64,000 bases of DNA, from positions 62,001-126,000 of the forward strand of contig JBGPHC010000005.1 in assembly GCA_041484195.1 (NCBI GenBank), in the 5' to 3' direction. Under the pieces are notes generated by a model that was not told where the DNA came from, did not search any database, and saw only the letters and a list, made by a program, of their open reading frames with translations. The stretch comes from PSRI01 sp041484195. GTDB taxonomy: Bacteria; Bacteroidota; Bacteroidia; Chitinophagales; Chitinophagaceae. Within the stretch, counting starts at the first letter, position 1. Each line of letters opens with the position of its first letter. The position numbers and the translations under genes were made by a program. Shown piece after piece: positions 9,139 to 17,278 of this stretch.

Positions 9139-10407
9139 CTATAAATTATCTTCTTCATTGTCTTCCAGCAGATTCAGGTTGATGGAGTCCTGCCCGGCGA
9201 TGCCTTCAATGGAGCCTTTGAAATGGGCCGCATTGAGGAGAACCTTATCCAGGCTTTTTTCACGGGCCTTCCAAAGTTTTTCCATGGCTTCGCGTTCTTT
9301 TTGAATGCCCTGCCTCAGGGTCAGAAATCCTTCCCGGATGGCTTTCCACTGTTCAGCAAATTCGTTGCCAGTTAAATAATCATAAAGCATCTGCATCTTA
9401 TCGCCCTTATTATCCTGAGATTTGAGGGCAGTGAATACCCTGATGATGCCTTCTCTCAGAGCATGAACAAGGGCTTTCACCTCAGAAAAATTGCAGATCC
9501 ACACGCCGTTCCTTTCTCCAAACCTCTCCATATCCTTTGGCATGGACTGTGTAACAATCACGGCCATATCGGCACCCAGGCTTCTCATATCCCCTTTCAG
9601 TTTTTCAACCCAATCGGCCGCAAATTCCTTGGTGCGCTTACTTTCGAAAATGATTTTACCGCATTCCTGGCCGAAACGGTTTCTGATGATCTGAATACAA
9701 TCCGCTCCTTTCACCCCTTTCCCCACTTCTTCAATCAGGTCGAATGGGAAGGCATTCTTCAACAGGTCTTCCAACAATAATTCCTGGGCCTCACCCTGCA
9801 ACTGCATGGATCCCTGCTCGGCTTTACGCCTCATTTCTTCGGCCATTTTTTTCTGGTCGTCAAGTTGCTTTTCCATTTCTTTCAAACGAAGCTGGTATTC
9901 GGTCTCCTTCACCGATATTCTTTCCAGTTCCTGCCGGCGTATTTGCTCTGTGAGCAATACCCTTTCTTCCTGCATCTTTTTCTGAACCTGAATTTCGAGC
10001 TCCATCTCCCTGTTCATCAATTCCTGTTCCATTTTCAGGAATTCATATTCCTTTTGCCGGGCTTCCCTTAGTTTCTCTTCGTTTTCTTTATTGATTTGTT
10101 CCAGGAATCGAAATTTGTTTTCAAAATCGGAAGCGATGGTCTTGCGCAGGTTTGCCTCCGTCTCCTGAATTCTTTTGTTGATCTCTGCTTCTGATTGCAG
10201 CCTGAATTTCTCCTGCAGCTGACGGCCGAACGTGGCGAATTCTTCTTCTTTCCTGCGTATCTCTTCTTCCTTGGTTTTTCTATAGTCCATCATTTGCTGG
10301 CGCAGCTCCTGTTTTTCCTTTTCGATGGCTCCTTTCAATTCTTCATTCAGGGCGCTCTCCAGGGGAAATTCAAAATTGCAATTGGGACATTTGATCAAAG
10401 TGGGCAT
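9139..10407 (-). CDS. DUF2130 coiled-coil protein
   Basis: The 422-residue protein starts with a zinc-ribbon-like IKCPNCNFEFPLE (one CxxC), then ~190 residues of highly charged coiled coil (EEEIRRKEEEF, MNREMELEIQVQKKMQEE), and then the conserved DUF2130 domain. In that domain, GADCIQIIRNRFGQECGKIIFESKRTK resembles the restriction-endonuclease-like core (D...E-x-K) seen in this family, so nuclease activity is conceivable but unproven. It is 8 bp upstream of the M90 peptidase gene. The biological role of DUF2130 proteins is not established. Confidence 0.82.
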   Translation of the reverse strand: MPTLIKCPNCNFEFPLESALNEELKGAIEKEKQELRQQMMDYRKTKEEEIRRKEEEFATFGRQLQEKFRLQSEAEINKRIQETEANLRKTIASDFENKFRFLEQINKENEEKLREARQKEYEFLKMEQELMNREMELEIQVQKKMQEERVLLTEQIRRQELERISVKETEYQLRLKEMEKQLDDQKKMAEEMRRKAEQGSMQLQGEAQELLLEDLLKNAFPFDLIEEVGKGVKGADCIQIIRNRFGQECGKIIFESKRTKEFAADWVEKLKGDMRSLGADMAVIVTQSMPKDMERFGERNGVWICNFSEVKALVHALREGIIRVFTALKSQDNKGDKMQMLYDYLTGNEFAEQWKAIREGFLTLRQGIQKEREAMEKLWKAREKSLDKVLLNAAHFKGSIEGIAGQDSINLNLLEDNEEDNL

Positions 10408-10670
10408 TGCGATTTTTTTTACAAGTTAGGCATAAAATAAAATTGCATCCAAGGGCGTGGCAGCCCCAGCATTCCAATTGCAGGTCTGTAAAATTGCAAT
10501 TGCCGCAGGTCTTGCATCAATGCAGCAAGGCAGATTCGAACTGATTTGCCCATTAGCAAATTTAATTTTCGAATGTTGTGTAAAGACATCTGAATTTCGT
10601 CATTGCAAAAGGTATTCGGGTTTGGGATGATGGGTATAATCAGAAATGCCGGAATGATGCATTAACAGGG

Positions 10671-10734
10671 GGCTCCTATGGAGCCGCGTTTATCTTGGAA
10701 TATATTGCTGGAAATCGGGGGCTCCTACGGAGCC
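10671..10734. repeat. Two copies of a short palindrome GGCTCCTAYGGAGCC
   Basis: GGCTCC-TAT-GGAGCC occupies 10671-10685 and GGCTCC-TAC-GGAGCC occupies 10720-10734, both preceded by a run of G and located 49 bp apart. The second is followed by AATACA; a decayed relative (GGGGGATAGAGGAGCCAATAA) occurs twice inside the neighbouring 182-bp tandem repeats. The two copies differ only in the 3-base loop. They lie in a stretch of about 830 bp without any believable gene (10408-11237). Confidence 0.75.
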
Positions 10735-10877
10735 AATACAAGGCTGCATCTACATTTGTATTGATGGAAAAAATCAAATGCATTGAAAGGAGAATTTCGG
10801 GGTCTTCTCTTATGTTGGCGGTGTATATCCCAAAGCAATGGCAAGAAACAGGGGGTTACTTCGGAGACAATGGTGCT

Positions 10878-11241
10878 GCAGAGGAGACCTGCCTGCCGGT
10901 CAGGCAGGTTCGAACTCCCATCCCGCCTGAGGCGGGACTACCACCTCAAAGAAGAGTAATATGGGGGATAGAGGAGCCAATAAAAAAATCCTCAACCTGA
11001 CCCAATACTATGGGATGAGATTGAGGACTTGTAATCAGGAATTTCTTCTTAGTAGTGCGGCAGAGGAGACCTGTCTGCCGGCCAGGCAGGTTCGAACTCC
11101 CATCCCGCCTGAGGCGGGACTACCACCTCAAAGAAGAGTAATATGGGGGATAGAGGAGCCAATAAAAAAATCCCCAACCTGACCCAATACAATGGGACGA
11201 GATCGAGGACTTGTAATCAGGAATTTCTTCTTAGTAGTGCG
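10878..11241. repeat. Two 182-bp tandem units built on the 3' half of tRNA-Leu(GAG)
   Basis: The block starting GCAGAGGAG occurs at 10878, 11060 and 11242, exactly 182 bp apart. The third occurrence is the real tRNA-Leu gene on the minus strand. Each upstream unit holds the tRNA sequence only from the discriminator side back to the anticodon loop (CTACCACCTCAAAG) and then unique filler of about 105 bp. In the tRNA-like part the variable arm is replaced by a palindrome (CCCGCCTGAGGCGGGA) and a second palindrome (CCTGCCTGCCGGTCAGGCAG) is inserted in the T loop next to TTCGAA. The D arm and 5' acceptor are missing, so these are pseudo-tRNA halves. Units differ from each other at only a few positions. 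Confidence 0.9.
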
Positions 11242-11321
11242 GCAGAGGAGATTCGAACTCCCACAACCTTTCGGTCGCTACCACCTCAAAGTAGTGCGTC
11301 TACCAGTTTCGCCACCGCCGC
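11238..11321 (-). tRNA. tRNA-Leu(GAG)
   Basis: Read on the minus strand, the 84-nt gene starts GCGGCGGTGGCG at 11321 and ends at the discriminator A at 11238. Acceptor GCGGCGG pairs with CTGCCGC; the anticodon stem CTACT/GGTAG encloses TTGAGGT with anticodon GAG; a class II variable arm (CGACC-GAAA-GGTTG) and T arm GGGAG-TTCGAAT-CTCC follow. CCA is not encoded. The 3' side is followed by two tandem copies of its own 3' half. Confidence 0.95.
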
Positions 11322-11395
11322 GTCAAACGAATGATCCTGCGTTTATTTGAGGTGCTGCAAATGTAAGGGTTTTCAGGAAAAAATATATGGAGCCC

Positions 11396-12547
11396 CTAAC
11401 CCTTTGGAAGAACGATTCTGAAAGTAGTTCCCTTCCCCGGCTCCGAATGCTTCACATAAAGTTCTCCCTTATGGTATTGTTCAATGATGCGTTTGGAAAG
11501 GGTGAGGCCGAGGCCCCAGCCTCTTTTCTTGGTTGTGAAACCTGGTTTGAAAACCTTGCCCAGGTTGGCTGACGAAATTCCTTTTCCGCTGTCTGTGATA
11601 TCGACGAATACGCTGGATGCGGCATTTTGAATTTCGATCGTGATCTCTCCTTTGCCAGCCATGGCGTCTAACGCGTTTTTCAGGATATTTTCAATGACCC
11701 AGTCGAACAGGGAACCGGAGAGCATGATATAAATGGAATCCTGATCGTGTGTGTTCACGTTGAAATGCACTTTATCCGGCGCTCTTTTCCGAATATAGTC
11801 CACCACATTAGTCACCTGGTGAATGAGGTCCTTTCGTTCGAGCTGGGGCATGCTGCCGATCTTGCTGAAGCGTTCCGATACCAGTTTGAGCCTTTCCACA
11901 TCCTTTGATAGTTCGGCGCTTATCTTTTCATTTCCCGGGATTTCTTTGAGCATTTCCACCCAGCCATCGAGAGAGGTAACGGGAGTGCCTAACTGATGAG
12001 CCGTTTCTTTTGCCATACCTGCCCAGAGCTGGTTTTGCATGGATTTATTGCGCACGGAGATCGCGTAGAGTGTCACAAAAATGAACAAGGCCACGATCAG
12101 CAATTGAACAATCGGGTAATAACGCACCTGGCGTAAAAGGCGGGATTCGCCATAATAGTAGAAATCCTTTTTATTATTGATGGGATCAGTATAAACGATG
12201 GGTTCATGGCTGGATTTGAACAGGCTGAGTTTCCCGGCCAGGAATTCCGGCTCTCTCCGCGCCTTTGCGCTGTCGAGGTTTACGAAATCGATAATGCTAC
12301 CATTTTCGTCGGTTCTGATGATGGGTATGTCGGTATTGTAAATGAGGATCGAAGAAACGAGTTTGGTATCGGCGTCGGCGGGTGAGTTTATGAGTGATTT
12401 TTCCGCTTCCACCCAAATCTCCACTTTTTGTCTTTCTTCGAATGCAATTTTGCGGGCCAGGTATTGGGAATAGAAAATAGTTCCAATCACGATGGCAATG
12501 GCCACCACGGACAATGCTGTACGCCAATTGAGGAAACGTTGTATCAT
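11396..12547 (-). CDS. Membrane-bound sensor histidine kinase
   Basis: The 383-residue protein has two membrane spans (about residues 9-27 and 143-162) around a ~115-residue extracytoplasmic sensor region, then a kinase core. The dimerisation helix carries the phospho-acceptor in KETAHQLGTPVTSL (H-Q instead of the more common H-E). The ATPase lobe shows the N box ENILKNALDAM, G1 DITDSGKGIS, F box KVFKPGFTTK and G2 RGWGLGLTLSKRI. No response regulator gene is next to it, so its partner is unknown. It is transcribed toward the tRNA-Leu(GAG) gene. Confidence 0.88.
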   Translation of the reverse strand: MIQRFLNWRTALSVVAIAIVIGTIFYSQYLARKIAFEERQKVEIWVEAEKSLINSPADADTKLVSSILIYNTDIPIIRTDENGSIIDFVNLDSAKARREPEFLAGKLSLFKSSHEPIVYTDPINNKKDFYYYGESRLLRQVRYYPIVQLLIVALFIFVTLYAISVRNKSMQNQLWAGMAKETAHQLGTPVTSLDGWVEMLKEIPGNEKISAELSKDVERLKLVSERFSKIGSMPQLERKDLIHQVTNVVDYIRKRAPDKVHFNVNTHDQDSIYIMLSGSLFDWVIENILKNALDAMAGKGEITIEIQNAASSVFVDITDSGKGISSANLGKVFKPGFTTKKRGWGLGLTLSKRIIEQYHKGELYVKHSEPGKGTTFRIVLPKG

Positions 12548-12727
12548 AAACGAAGAAGCGGGTCATATTGGATGCCGGGTCATTGACTTCAGGCTCAGCA
12601 ACAAACTGATTTCCATCTCACGGGATCCGGCAAAAATCCGTTGCTCTTATCCCGCCATCCGTTGCCCCGATAAAAATATCAAACCTTTATGGTGCTTCCA
12701 TTATTTTTGGAAAATAAATGAGCTGCA

Positions 12728-13759
12728 TTGACACTTCAACCTTCCGTGGCTGTTGTTATCTTGAATTGGAATGGGCGCGCCTTCCTGGAGCAGTTCCTTC
12801 CTGCTCTGCTTCGCAGTACCTATCCCGGGCTCAGAGTGCTGGTGGCCGACAATGGCTCCACCGATGATTCCCTGAATTTCCTCGCCAATCATTATCCCGG
12901 CATTGCAGTATTGCCTTCTCCACACAACGAAGGATATGCGAAGGGGTACAATTTGGCTTTACAAAAATTGGATTCGGATTATTATGTGTTGCTGAATTCA
13001 GACGTGGAAGTAACGCCAGGCTGGATAGAGCCTGTGATCCGGGTGATGGAATCCGATCCTAAGATTGCTGCCTGTCAGCCGAAGATCCTTTCCTGGAAGC
13101 ATAGGGACCAATTTGAATATGCCGGCGGAGCGGGAGGATGGATTGATTCATTTGGATATCCATTTTGCAGGGGCCGGGTCTTTGATGTGTGCGAAGCGGA
13201 TCATGGTCAGTACGATGAGGCTCAGCCTGTATTCTGGGCCAGTGGTGCCGCCCTTTTTGTGAGGGCAGGGGTTTTCCACGAGATGAATGGTTTTGACGAA
13301 TTTTTTTTCGCCCACCAGGAGGAGATAGATCTATGCTGGCGCATGCAGAGAGCCGGTTATACCATTTTCGCTTGTCCTCAATCGATAGTATATCATGTAG
13401 GCGGAGGAAGTCTACCACAGGGCAGTTCCGGTAAAGTCTATTTGAATTTCCGTAACAATCTTGTGATGCTAGCCAAGAATTATGGCTTCTTTGAAAAATG
13501 GTGGAAGATCCCATTCAGGATCATGTTAGATATCATCAGTGCCTTCAGGAAATTGGGGGAGGGGAAAACCGGATTTTTTACCTCAGTTTTTCTTGCACAT
13601 ATGTCGTTTTTTCGATGGCTGTTATCACCCAAAGATAAAAAGTATTTTTCTCACGGAAAAGCAGGGAATATCAGGGGAATCTACCGGGGAAACATAGTCT
13701 GGCAGTATTTTGTGAGAAATAAGAAGACATTCTCCGAAATAGTTCTCTCTAAAAAATGA
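12728..13759 (+). CDS. Family 2 glycosyltransferase
   Basis: The 343-residue enzyme has the GT-A fold motifs: VAVVILNWNGRAFLEQFLPAL, VADNGSTDDSL, NEGYAKGYN and the metal-binding DxD-like LLNSDVEVTPGW, then FFAHQEEIDLCWRMQRAGY (the ED/EI acceptor base region). This is the rhamnosyltransferase-like branch of GT2 that builds cell-surface polysaccharides. No ATG is available: an in-frame stop lies at 12719-12721 and the only candidate start is TTG at 12728. There is no sugar-nucleotide pathway next to it, so donor and acceptor are unknown. Confidence 0.88.
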   Translation: MTLQPSVAVVILNWNGRAFLEQFLPALLRSTYPGLRVLVADNGSTDDSLNFLANHYPGIAVLPSPHNEGYAKGYNLALQKLDSDYYVLLNSDVEVTPGWIEPVIRVMESDPKIAACQPKILSWKHRDQFEYAGGAGGWIDSFGYPFCRGRVFDVCEADHGQYDEAQPVFWASGAALFVRAGVFHEMNGFDEFFFAHQEEIDLCWRMQRAGYTIFACPQSIVYHVGGGSLPQGSSGKVYLNFRNNLVMLAKNYGFFEKWWKIPFRIMLDIISAFRKLGEGKTGFFTSVFLAHMSFFRWLLSPKDKKYFSHGKAGNIRGIYRGNIVWQYFVRNKKTFSEIVLSKK

Positions 13760-13803
13760 TTTTTTGTGTTTTACCATTATTTTTGTAGCGCAAATCATTA
13801 AAT

Positions 13804-14007
13804 ATGGCTTACGAAGTTCGGGACAATACTAAAAGGGATTTTGCCTGGAGTTGGGTGAGATCGTCCAGGTTTCTATTTTATATGCAAATGGTGGCTCTTA
13901 CGGCTTTCCTGATTGGCGGTAGCTACGCGCTATACAAGCATCATTACAAAGGCAAACCTTCCGTGGAAGTTCCGGGGAATACGCTCTATACGCCTCAGTA
14001 CAAATAG
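13804..14007 (+). CDS. Small single-span membrane protein, unknown function
   Basis: This 67-residue protein has a basic N-terminus (TKRDFAWSWVRSSR), one hydrophobic span (about residues 25-44, FYMQMVALTAFLIGGSYALY) and a short polar tail. A Bacteroidota-type -7 element TATTTTTG (TAnnTTTG) lies at 13778-13785, placing a start of transcription just ahead of the ATG, but no well-spaced -33 TTTG is present. I do not recognise a family. Coding is likely because the start, span and stop are well placed between the glycosyltransferase and the tRNA pair. Confidence 0.55.
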   Translation: MAYEVRDNTKRDFAWSWVRSSRFLFYMQMVALTAFLIGGSYALYKHHYKGKPSVEVPGNTLYTPQYK

Positions 14008-14117
14008 CACTGCAAGAAAAATTTTGCCGGATTGGCGCAATCCTTAATTTTGCAATCCCTTAAAGTTCTTTTATTTGGAAGGATTATGGTTGTTGAAGAT
14101 ATGTCCTGCCAATACAT

Positions 14118-14190
14118 GCGGAAGTAGCTCAGTTGGTAGAGCGCAACCTTGCCAAGGTTGAGGTCGCGGGTTCGAGCCTCGTCTTCCGCT
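14118..14190 (+). tRNA. tRNA-Gly(GCC)
   Basis: The 73-nt gene folds as a standard cloverleaf: acceptor GCGGAAG/CTTCCGC, D arm GCTC-AGTTGGTA-GAGC, anticodon stem CAACC/GGTTG around TTGCCAA (anticodon GCC), T arm CGGG-TTCGAGC-CTCG region, discriminator T. CCA is not encoded. It is followed by a terminator-like hairpin and then by tRNA-Leu(UAA). Confidence 0.96.
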
Positions 14191-14197
14191 CCGGTCG

Positions 14198-14229
14198 ATT
14201 CCATCCTTCATACCAGGGATGGAATTTTT
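14198..14229 (+). terminator. Rho-independent terminator after tRNA-Gly
   Basis: A 9-bp perfect stem, ATTCCATCC (14198-14206) with GGATGGAAT (14217-14225), encloses a 10-nt loop and runs into TTTT. It sits 7 bp after tRNA-Gly, so tRNA-Gly and tRNA-Leu(UAA) may be separate transcripts or partly attenuated. Confidence 0.7.
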
Positions 14230-14255
14230 GTTTATGGTTATTTGAAAGATCATCT

Positions 14256-14341
14256 ACCCGGGTGGTGGAACTGGTAGACACGCAGGACTTAAAATCCTGT
14301 TCCCAGCAATGGGAGTGTGGGTTCAACTCCCATCCCGGGTA
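14256..14341 (+). tRNA. tRNA-Leu(UAA)
   Basis: The 86-nt class II tRNA has acceptor ACCCGGG/CCCGGGT, D arm with AACTGGTAGAC, anticodon stem CAGGA/TCCTG around CTTAAAA (anticodon TAA), a long variable arm TTCCCAGCAATGGGAG, and T arm GTGGG-TTCAACT-CCCAT region. Discriminator is A; CCA is not encoded. A decayed copy of its 3' half lies at 16095-16151. Confidence 0.96.
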
Positions 14342-14358
14342 CTGTTTATCAATTATTT

Positions 14359-14393
14359 ACGAAGGTCGCCAATAAGCGGCCTTCGTCGTTTTT
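14359..14393 (+). terminator. Rho-independent terminator after tRNA-Leu(UAA)
   Basis: An 11-bp stem (14359-14369 with 14376-14386; one T-G pair) around the loop CAATAA is followed by CGTTTTT. It lies 17 bp after the tRNA-Leu(UAA) gene. Confidence 0.85.
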
Positions 14394-14688
14394 AAATAAA
14401 ATTTGCAAACAAATAACCAATTTTGCAATCTGTGAATACAGATTGTCTTAATAGCAATGCCTTGTAGGGAGATGAAAACCATATTTTTGAGATTAAGACC
14501 AGATAGGATTGGTTAAATTCGGAAAGATTGTTCTAACCACCTATTAGTACTGCGAGATATTGGCCGATTGGTATAAGTTATATATTGGTTGAATGCTGTA
14601 TAATGATAATGATCTGGCACGTGTGGAAAATAAAGAACCTTTTATTAGATGCCTTGAAGGAATTTTCGGGGAAATGAAAAATAAATAA
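14394..14688. other. AT-rich gap without a recognised feature
   Basis: About 295 bp between the tRNA terminator and the lipoprotein gene. I see no open frame with a plausible start, no tRNA and no clear hairpin. It is the left part of the 1.8-kb segment bounded by tRNA-Leu(UAA) and the decayed copy of that tRNA's 3' half. Confidence 0.5.
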
Positions 14689-15531
14689 TCAATAATAGGT
14701 ATATATAGAGTTCGTCTCGAACTTTTTTCCTGTGTCGGGTCCACTCGTATATACAAAAGCACCCGTTTTTGTTGATGGTGTATTATCGTTATTGTAGGTA
14801 TAGGTATAGTCATTTGTATATAGATCCACGCCGTTCACTGAAAACATTTCTTTCTTGGGGTTGCTTTTCTGTAAACGAAACCCTTGCAGCAGAAAAAGAT
14901 GATCGTGTATGCCATCGTGAATAAGACTGAAATCGTCTACATTGATTTTATCGTCATATTGTTCAAACATGGTTATATTGGTTTGCTCTGGCGAGCCGGC
15001 GTAGGGAGGCCGGTGGTCGATAATTGTCTTTACATTGCCGTCGGGGTAGAAAGTGAATGTCAGCGTACGGTCAATAAAAAAATCAATATTTCCTGCTTTG
15101 TGATCCCACTCAATTTCTTTTATCAGGTTCCCGTTGTAAGCGAAGGTGGCATGCCTGTAAACAACGTTTGCGTCATTTATGAATTTAATCACAGCCAGTT
15201 TGCCCACATTATCATATAAATATCGCAATGTGTCGTGATTAACGAGAATATTATCCCGCATCTCACTGATTTTATTTTTGTTGTAAAAAACATCATAGAT
15301 CGTATATCCGGAAGCAAAATCAGCTTTTGTAACCAAACTATCCGTATTGTATTCGAAATGATAATATGGTGAAGGCAAATGAGGTATTATGATATCTTTC
15401 AGTAATACATGTTTTACAGGCACATTTGGGGGTACCGAGGGTGGATTAGTCGTGTTGAGTACATAGTCTTTTTTGCAGGAAAAAAGGATCAACCCAAAAG
15501 CCAGTGTCAGCAAAGCATGGCCATAACGCAT
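14689..15531 (-). CDS. Lipoprotein with YD-like strand repeats, unknown function
   Basis: The 280-residue protein begins with a lipoprotein signal peptide (MRYGHALLTLAFGLILFSCKKDY; lipobox LFSC), so it is anchored at the outer or inner membrane. The mature part is rich in Tyr, Asp and Asn and repeats short segments such as YDVFYNKNKISEM, LRYLYDNVGKL, ATFAYNGNLIKEIEW and DYTYTYNNDN, reminiscent of the YD/DUF4595-type beta repeats common in Bacteroidota lipoproteins. It lies alone inside the 1.8-kb segment flanked by tRNA-Leu(UAA) and its 3' copy, and its base composition is richer in A+T than neighbouring genes, consistent with acquisition. Function is unknown. Confidence 0.75.
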   Translation of the reverse strand: MRYGHALLTLAFGLILFSCKKDYVLNTTNPPSVPPNVPVKHVLLKDIIIPHLPSPYYHFEYNTDSLVTKADFASGYTIYDVFYNKNKISEMRDNILVNHDTLRYLYDNVGKLAVIKFINDANVVYRHATFAYNGNLIKEIEWDHKAGNIDFFIDRTLTFTFYPDGNVKTIIDHRPPYAGSPEQTNITMFEQYDDKINVDDFSLIHDGIHDHLFLLQGFRLQKSNPKKEMFSVNGVDLYTNDYTYTYNNDNTPSTKTGAFVYTSGPDTGKKFETNSIYTYY

Positions 15532-16094
15532 ATATATATTTTAGTGGTGAAGATAGACTGAGGAAAGCATAGCTTTTAGCGAAACCAGATGAATGGAGGA
15601 AACCAGAGTATAAAAGAAGGATATGGGTTTCCTATTGGTAATTGCTCAACCCTCAAAAGTGTATGGATAACCTGCTTCCCCAAAAGGACATTTGGAGAGC
15701 CAGGCCGCAAACTCTGTCAGTTTCAGTTCACTTTTTAATAAGCCTTTTTGTAACAGTTTTAATAGTATCACTAAACTGCAGAAAATAAATCCCCGATGCT
15801 ATTTGTTTTTTGGTTGCAGAGGAATATGTATTTGCCACTTTATCAACAATTATCCTTTTAGAAAAAAACTTTTTATTGTAAGCAGTAATTATTGAAAATA
15901 GGTCAACATTGTGCCGACCTATTTGATTCTGCCTCCTGATATCATTTTAGATTGTTGTCAAAAGCCGTTGAAGTCGGCAGACTCAACATAACACCGTTAA
16001 GAATATTCAAGTAGCCATATCAGGTTGTAGTTTTTGAAGGATGTTAGCCTGGCTGCGGGATATGATTGGTTAAGTTCGAAAAAGGTATTTTATG
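15532..16094. other. Non-coding gap in the tRNA-bounded segment
   Basis: About 560 bp of AT-rich sequence. An open frame of 67 codons at 15692-15895 has no family likeness, unusual residue usage and no start context, so I do not call it. The right edge runs into the tRNA-Leu(UAA) remnant. Confidence 0.5.
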
Positions 16095-16151
16095 TACTTA
16101 AAATCCTGTGGCCGGCAATGGCTGAACGGGTTCAACTCCCATCCCGGGTAC
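16095..16151 (+). pseudogene. Remnant of the 3' half of tRNA-Leu(UAA)
   Basis: TACTTAAAATCCTGT followed by a degraded variable arm (GGCCGGCAATGGCTGAAC) and then a 25-bp stretch identical to the end of the real tRNA-Leu(UAA): GGGTTCAACTCCCATCCCGG plus GTACT. The real copy ends at 14341; this copy ends at 16151. The D arm and 5' acceptor are missing. The arrangement (full tRNA on one side, its 3' end repeated on the other) is that of an attachment-site duplication left by an integrated element, though no integrase remains. Confidence 0.85.
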
Positions 16152-16328
16152 TAATTATTTCTCCCACTGCAATGCTGCCTTTGAACAGCTTTTCTTTTTC
16201 CTGGAAATTTTCAAATAGAATTCGAATCTCAGCAAGGGAATGACAAGCCGTTTAACCCGCTATGCTTGCCATAGTGCCAATTCGAACCCGCGATCCGATT
16301 GCTGTTTCAAATTGAATGCATAAATTCC

Positions 16329-16769
16329 TTAGCTGGCTGATTTCCTAAGGAAATAATAATAACCCAAAAAGCTCAGGGAAGTGCTAAAAGCCATGATGGC
16401 AACCGAGTGGAGGCCCAGGGGCATTGTAAAATTGACAATAATCAAACCCAGACCAATACCAAACAATATGAGAAACCATTTGATGGCCTGCGCATTAGTG
16501 TCCTGCTTGGTCGGTTGAAGAAATTGTTCGACCACTTTGTCCGAAACACCTTTCTCTATCATTTTATTCTTGATTCGATTATCGAAGATCAGTCTGATGA
16601 CTGAAAGAATAAAGGCTGCGACTACAACTATTGCAATGATCGTAGAAGTGATCTTAAGAAATTCAAAATTAAAAGTACTATCCCTGAAGGGTTCAAAATT
16701 ACCCTGGGCTTTTACGGAAAATGAAACGATAAGAATCGTCGCTAATGTTGTCAACTTTTTCATCATCAT
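16329..16769 (-). CDS. Small two-to-three-span membrane protein (DUF6249-like)
   Basis: The 146-residue protein has a signal peptide (MKKLTTLATILIVSFSVKAQG) and three hydrophobic spans (about residues 42-62, 93-112 and 118-138) with a short cytoplasmic helix between the first two (NKMIEKGVSDKVVEQFLQPTK). Such proteins commonly follow ECF sigma/anti-sigma pairs in Bacteroidota, and this is the case here (60 bp after the anti-sigma gene, same strand). I infer that it belongs to the envelope-stress operon; its function is not known. The DUF6249 assignment is from memory of the layout. Confidence 0.65.
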   Translation of the reverse strand: MMMKKLTTLATILIVSFSVKAQGNFEPFRDSTFNFEFLKITSTIIAIVVVAAFILSVIRLIFDNRIKNKMIEKGVSDKVVEQFLQPTKQDTNAQAIKWFLILFGIGLGLIIVNFTMPLGLHSVAIMAFSTSLSFLGYYYFLRKSAS

Positions 16770-16828
16770 GTTTTTTATCTTTAATTATGATTTATCAGAC
16801 AGCCATCCCATTTCAATGTTGCAGTTTA

Positions 16829-17278
16829 CTAGAATGAATTCAGCGCATCTGATTTTCTCTGGTATTGTTTGTAAACCTCTATACTTTGGAATATGAAAAT
16901 GACCAATGCGGTTATTCCGGTTAGGTACAAAAACATTGCAGAAATACCGGTAAATAAGAGCAGAAGATATTCTCTATATAGATATGCAGGAAAGGCTAAA
17001 AGCGCAAGAATGCCAAATATTGTGAGATAGACCAGGGTCTTCGTTTCCCAAACGGGTGATTTTTCTTTGGATAAGCGGGCCAACACCAAATCCGATAAAT
17101 TGAAATCAAATGCCGGGGCTCGCAGCTCCTTAATTTCAAGGAACAATTGCCTGTAAGCGCCGGCTTTTGCGCGACAGCTTTCACAGGTGCTAATATGTTC
17201 GGTTATCCGTGGTTCTATATCAGCCTGCGACAAGGAATAGATTTGGATCTCAGAATCAGTAAGGTGTTCTGTTTTCAT
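16829..17278 (-). CDS. Putative anti-sigma factor with zinc-binding N-terminus
   Basis: The 149-residue protein has an N-terminal HxxxCxxC motif (EHISTCESCRAKAGAY, about residues 28-43), the signature of zf-HC2 anti-sigma factors, then two or three membrane spans (about residues 83-101, 106-123 and 118-138). Its start overlaps the end of the sigma factor gene by four bases (17275-17278), which implies translational coupling. The expected role is to hold the sigma factor at the membrane until a signal arrives. Confidence 0.82.
   Translation of the reverse strand: MKTEHLTDSEIQIYSLSQADIEPRITEHISTCESCRAKAGAYRQLFLEIKELRAPAFDFNLSDLVLARLSKEKSPVWETKTLVYLTIFGILALLAFPAYLYREYLLLLFTGISAMFLYLTGITALVIFIFQSIEVYKQYQRKSDALNSF

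Noticed and set aside
10695..11334. Open frames of 60-100 codons across the tRNA-Leu tandem repeats
   Set aside because: They translate the duplicated tRNA halves and palindromes; each repeats the same phrase and ends in tRNA sequence.
15692..15895. 67-codon plus-strand frame between the lipoprotein gene and the tRNA remnant
   Set aside because: Unusual residue usage, no family match and no start context.
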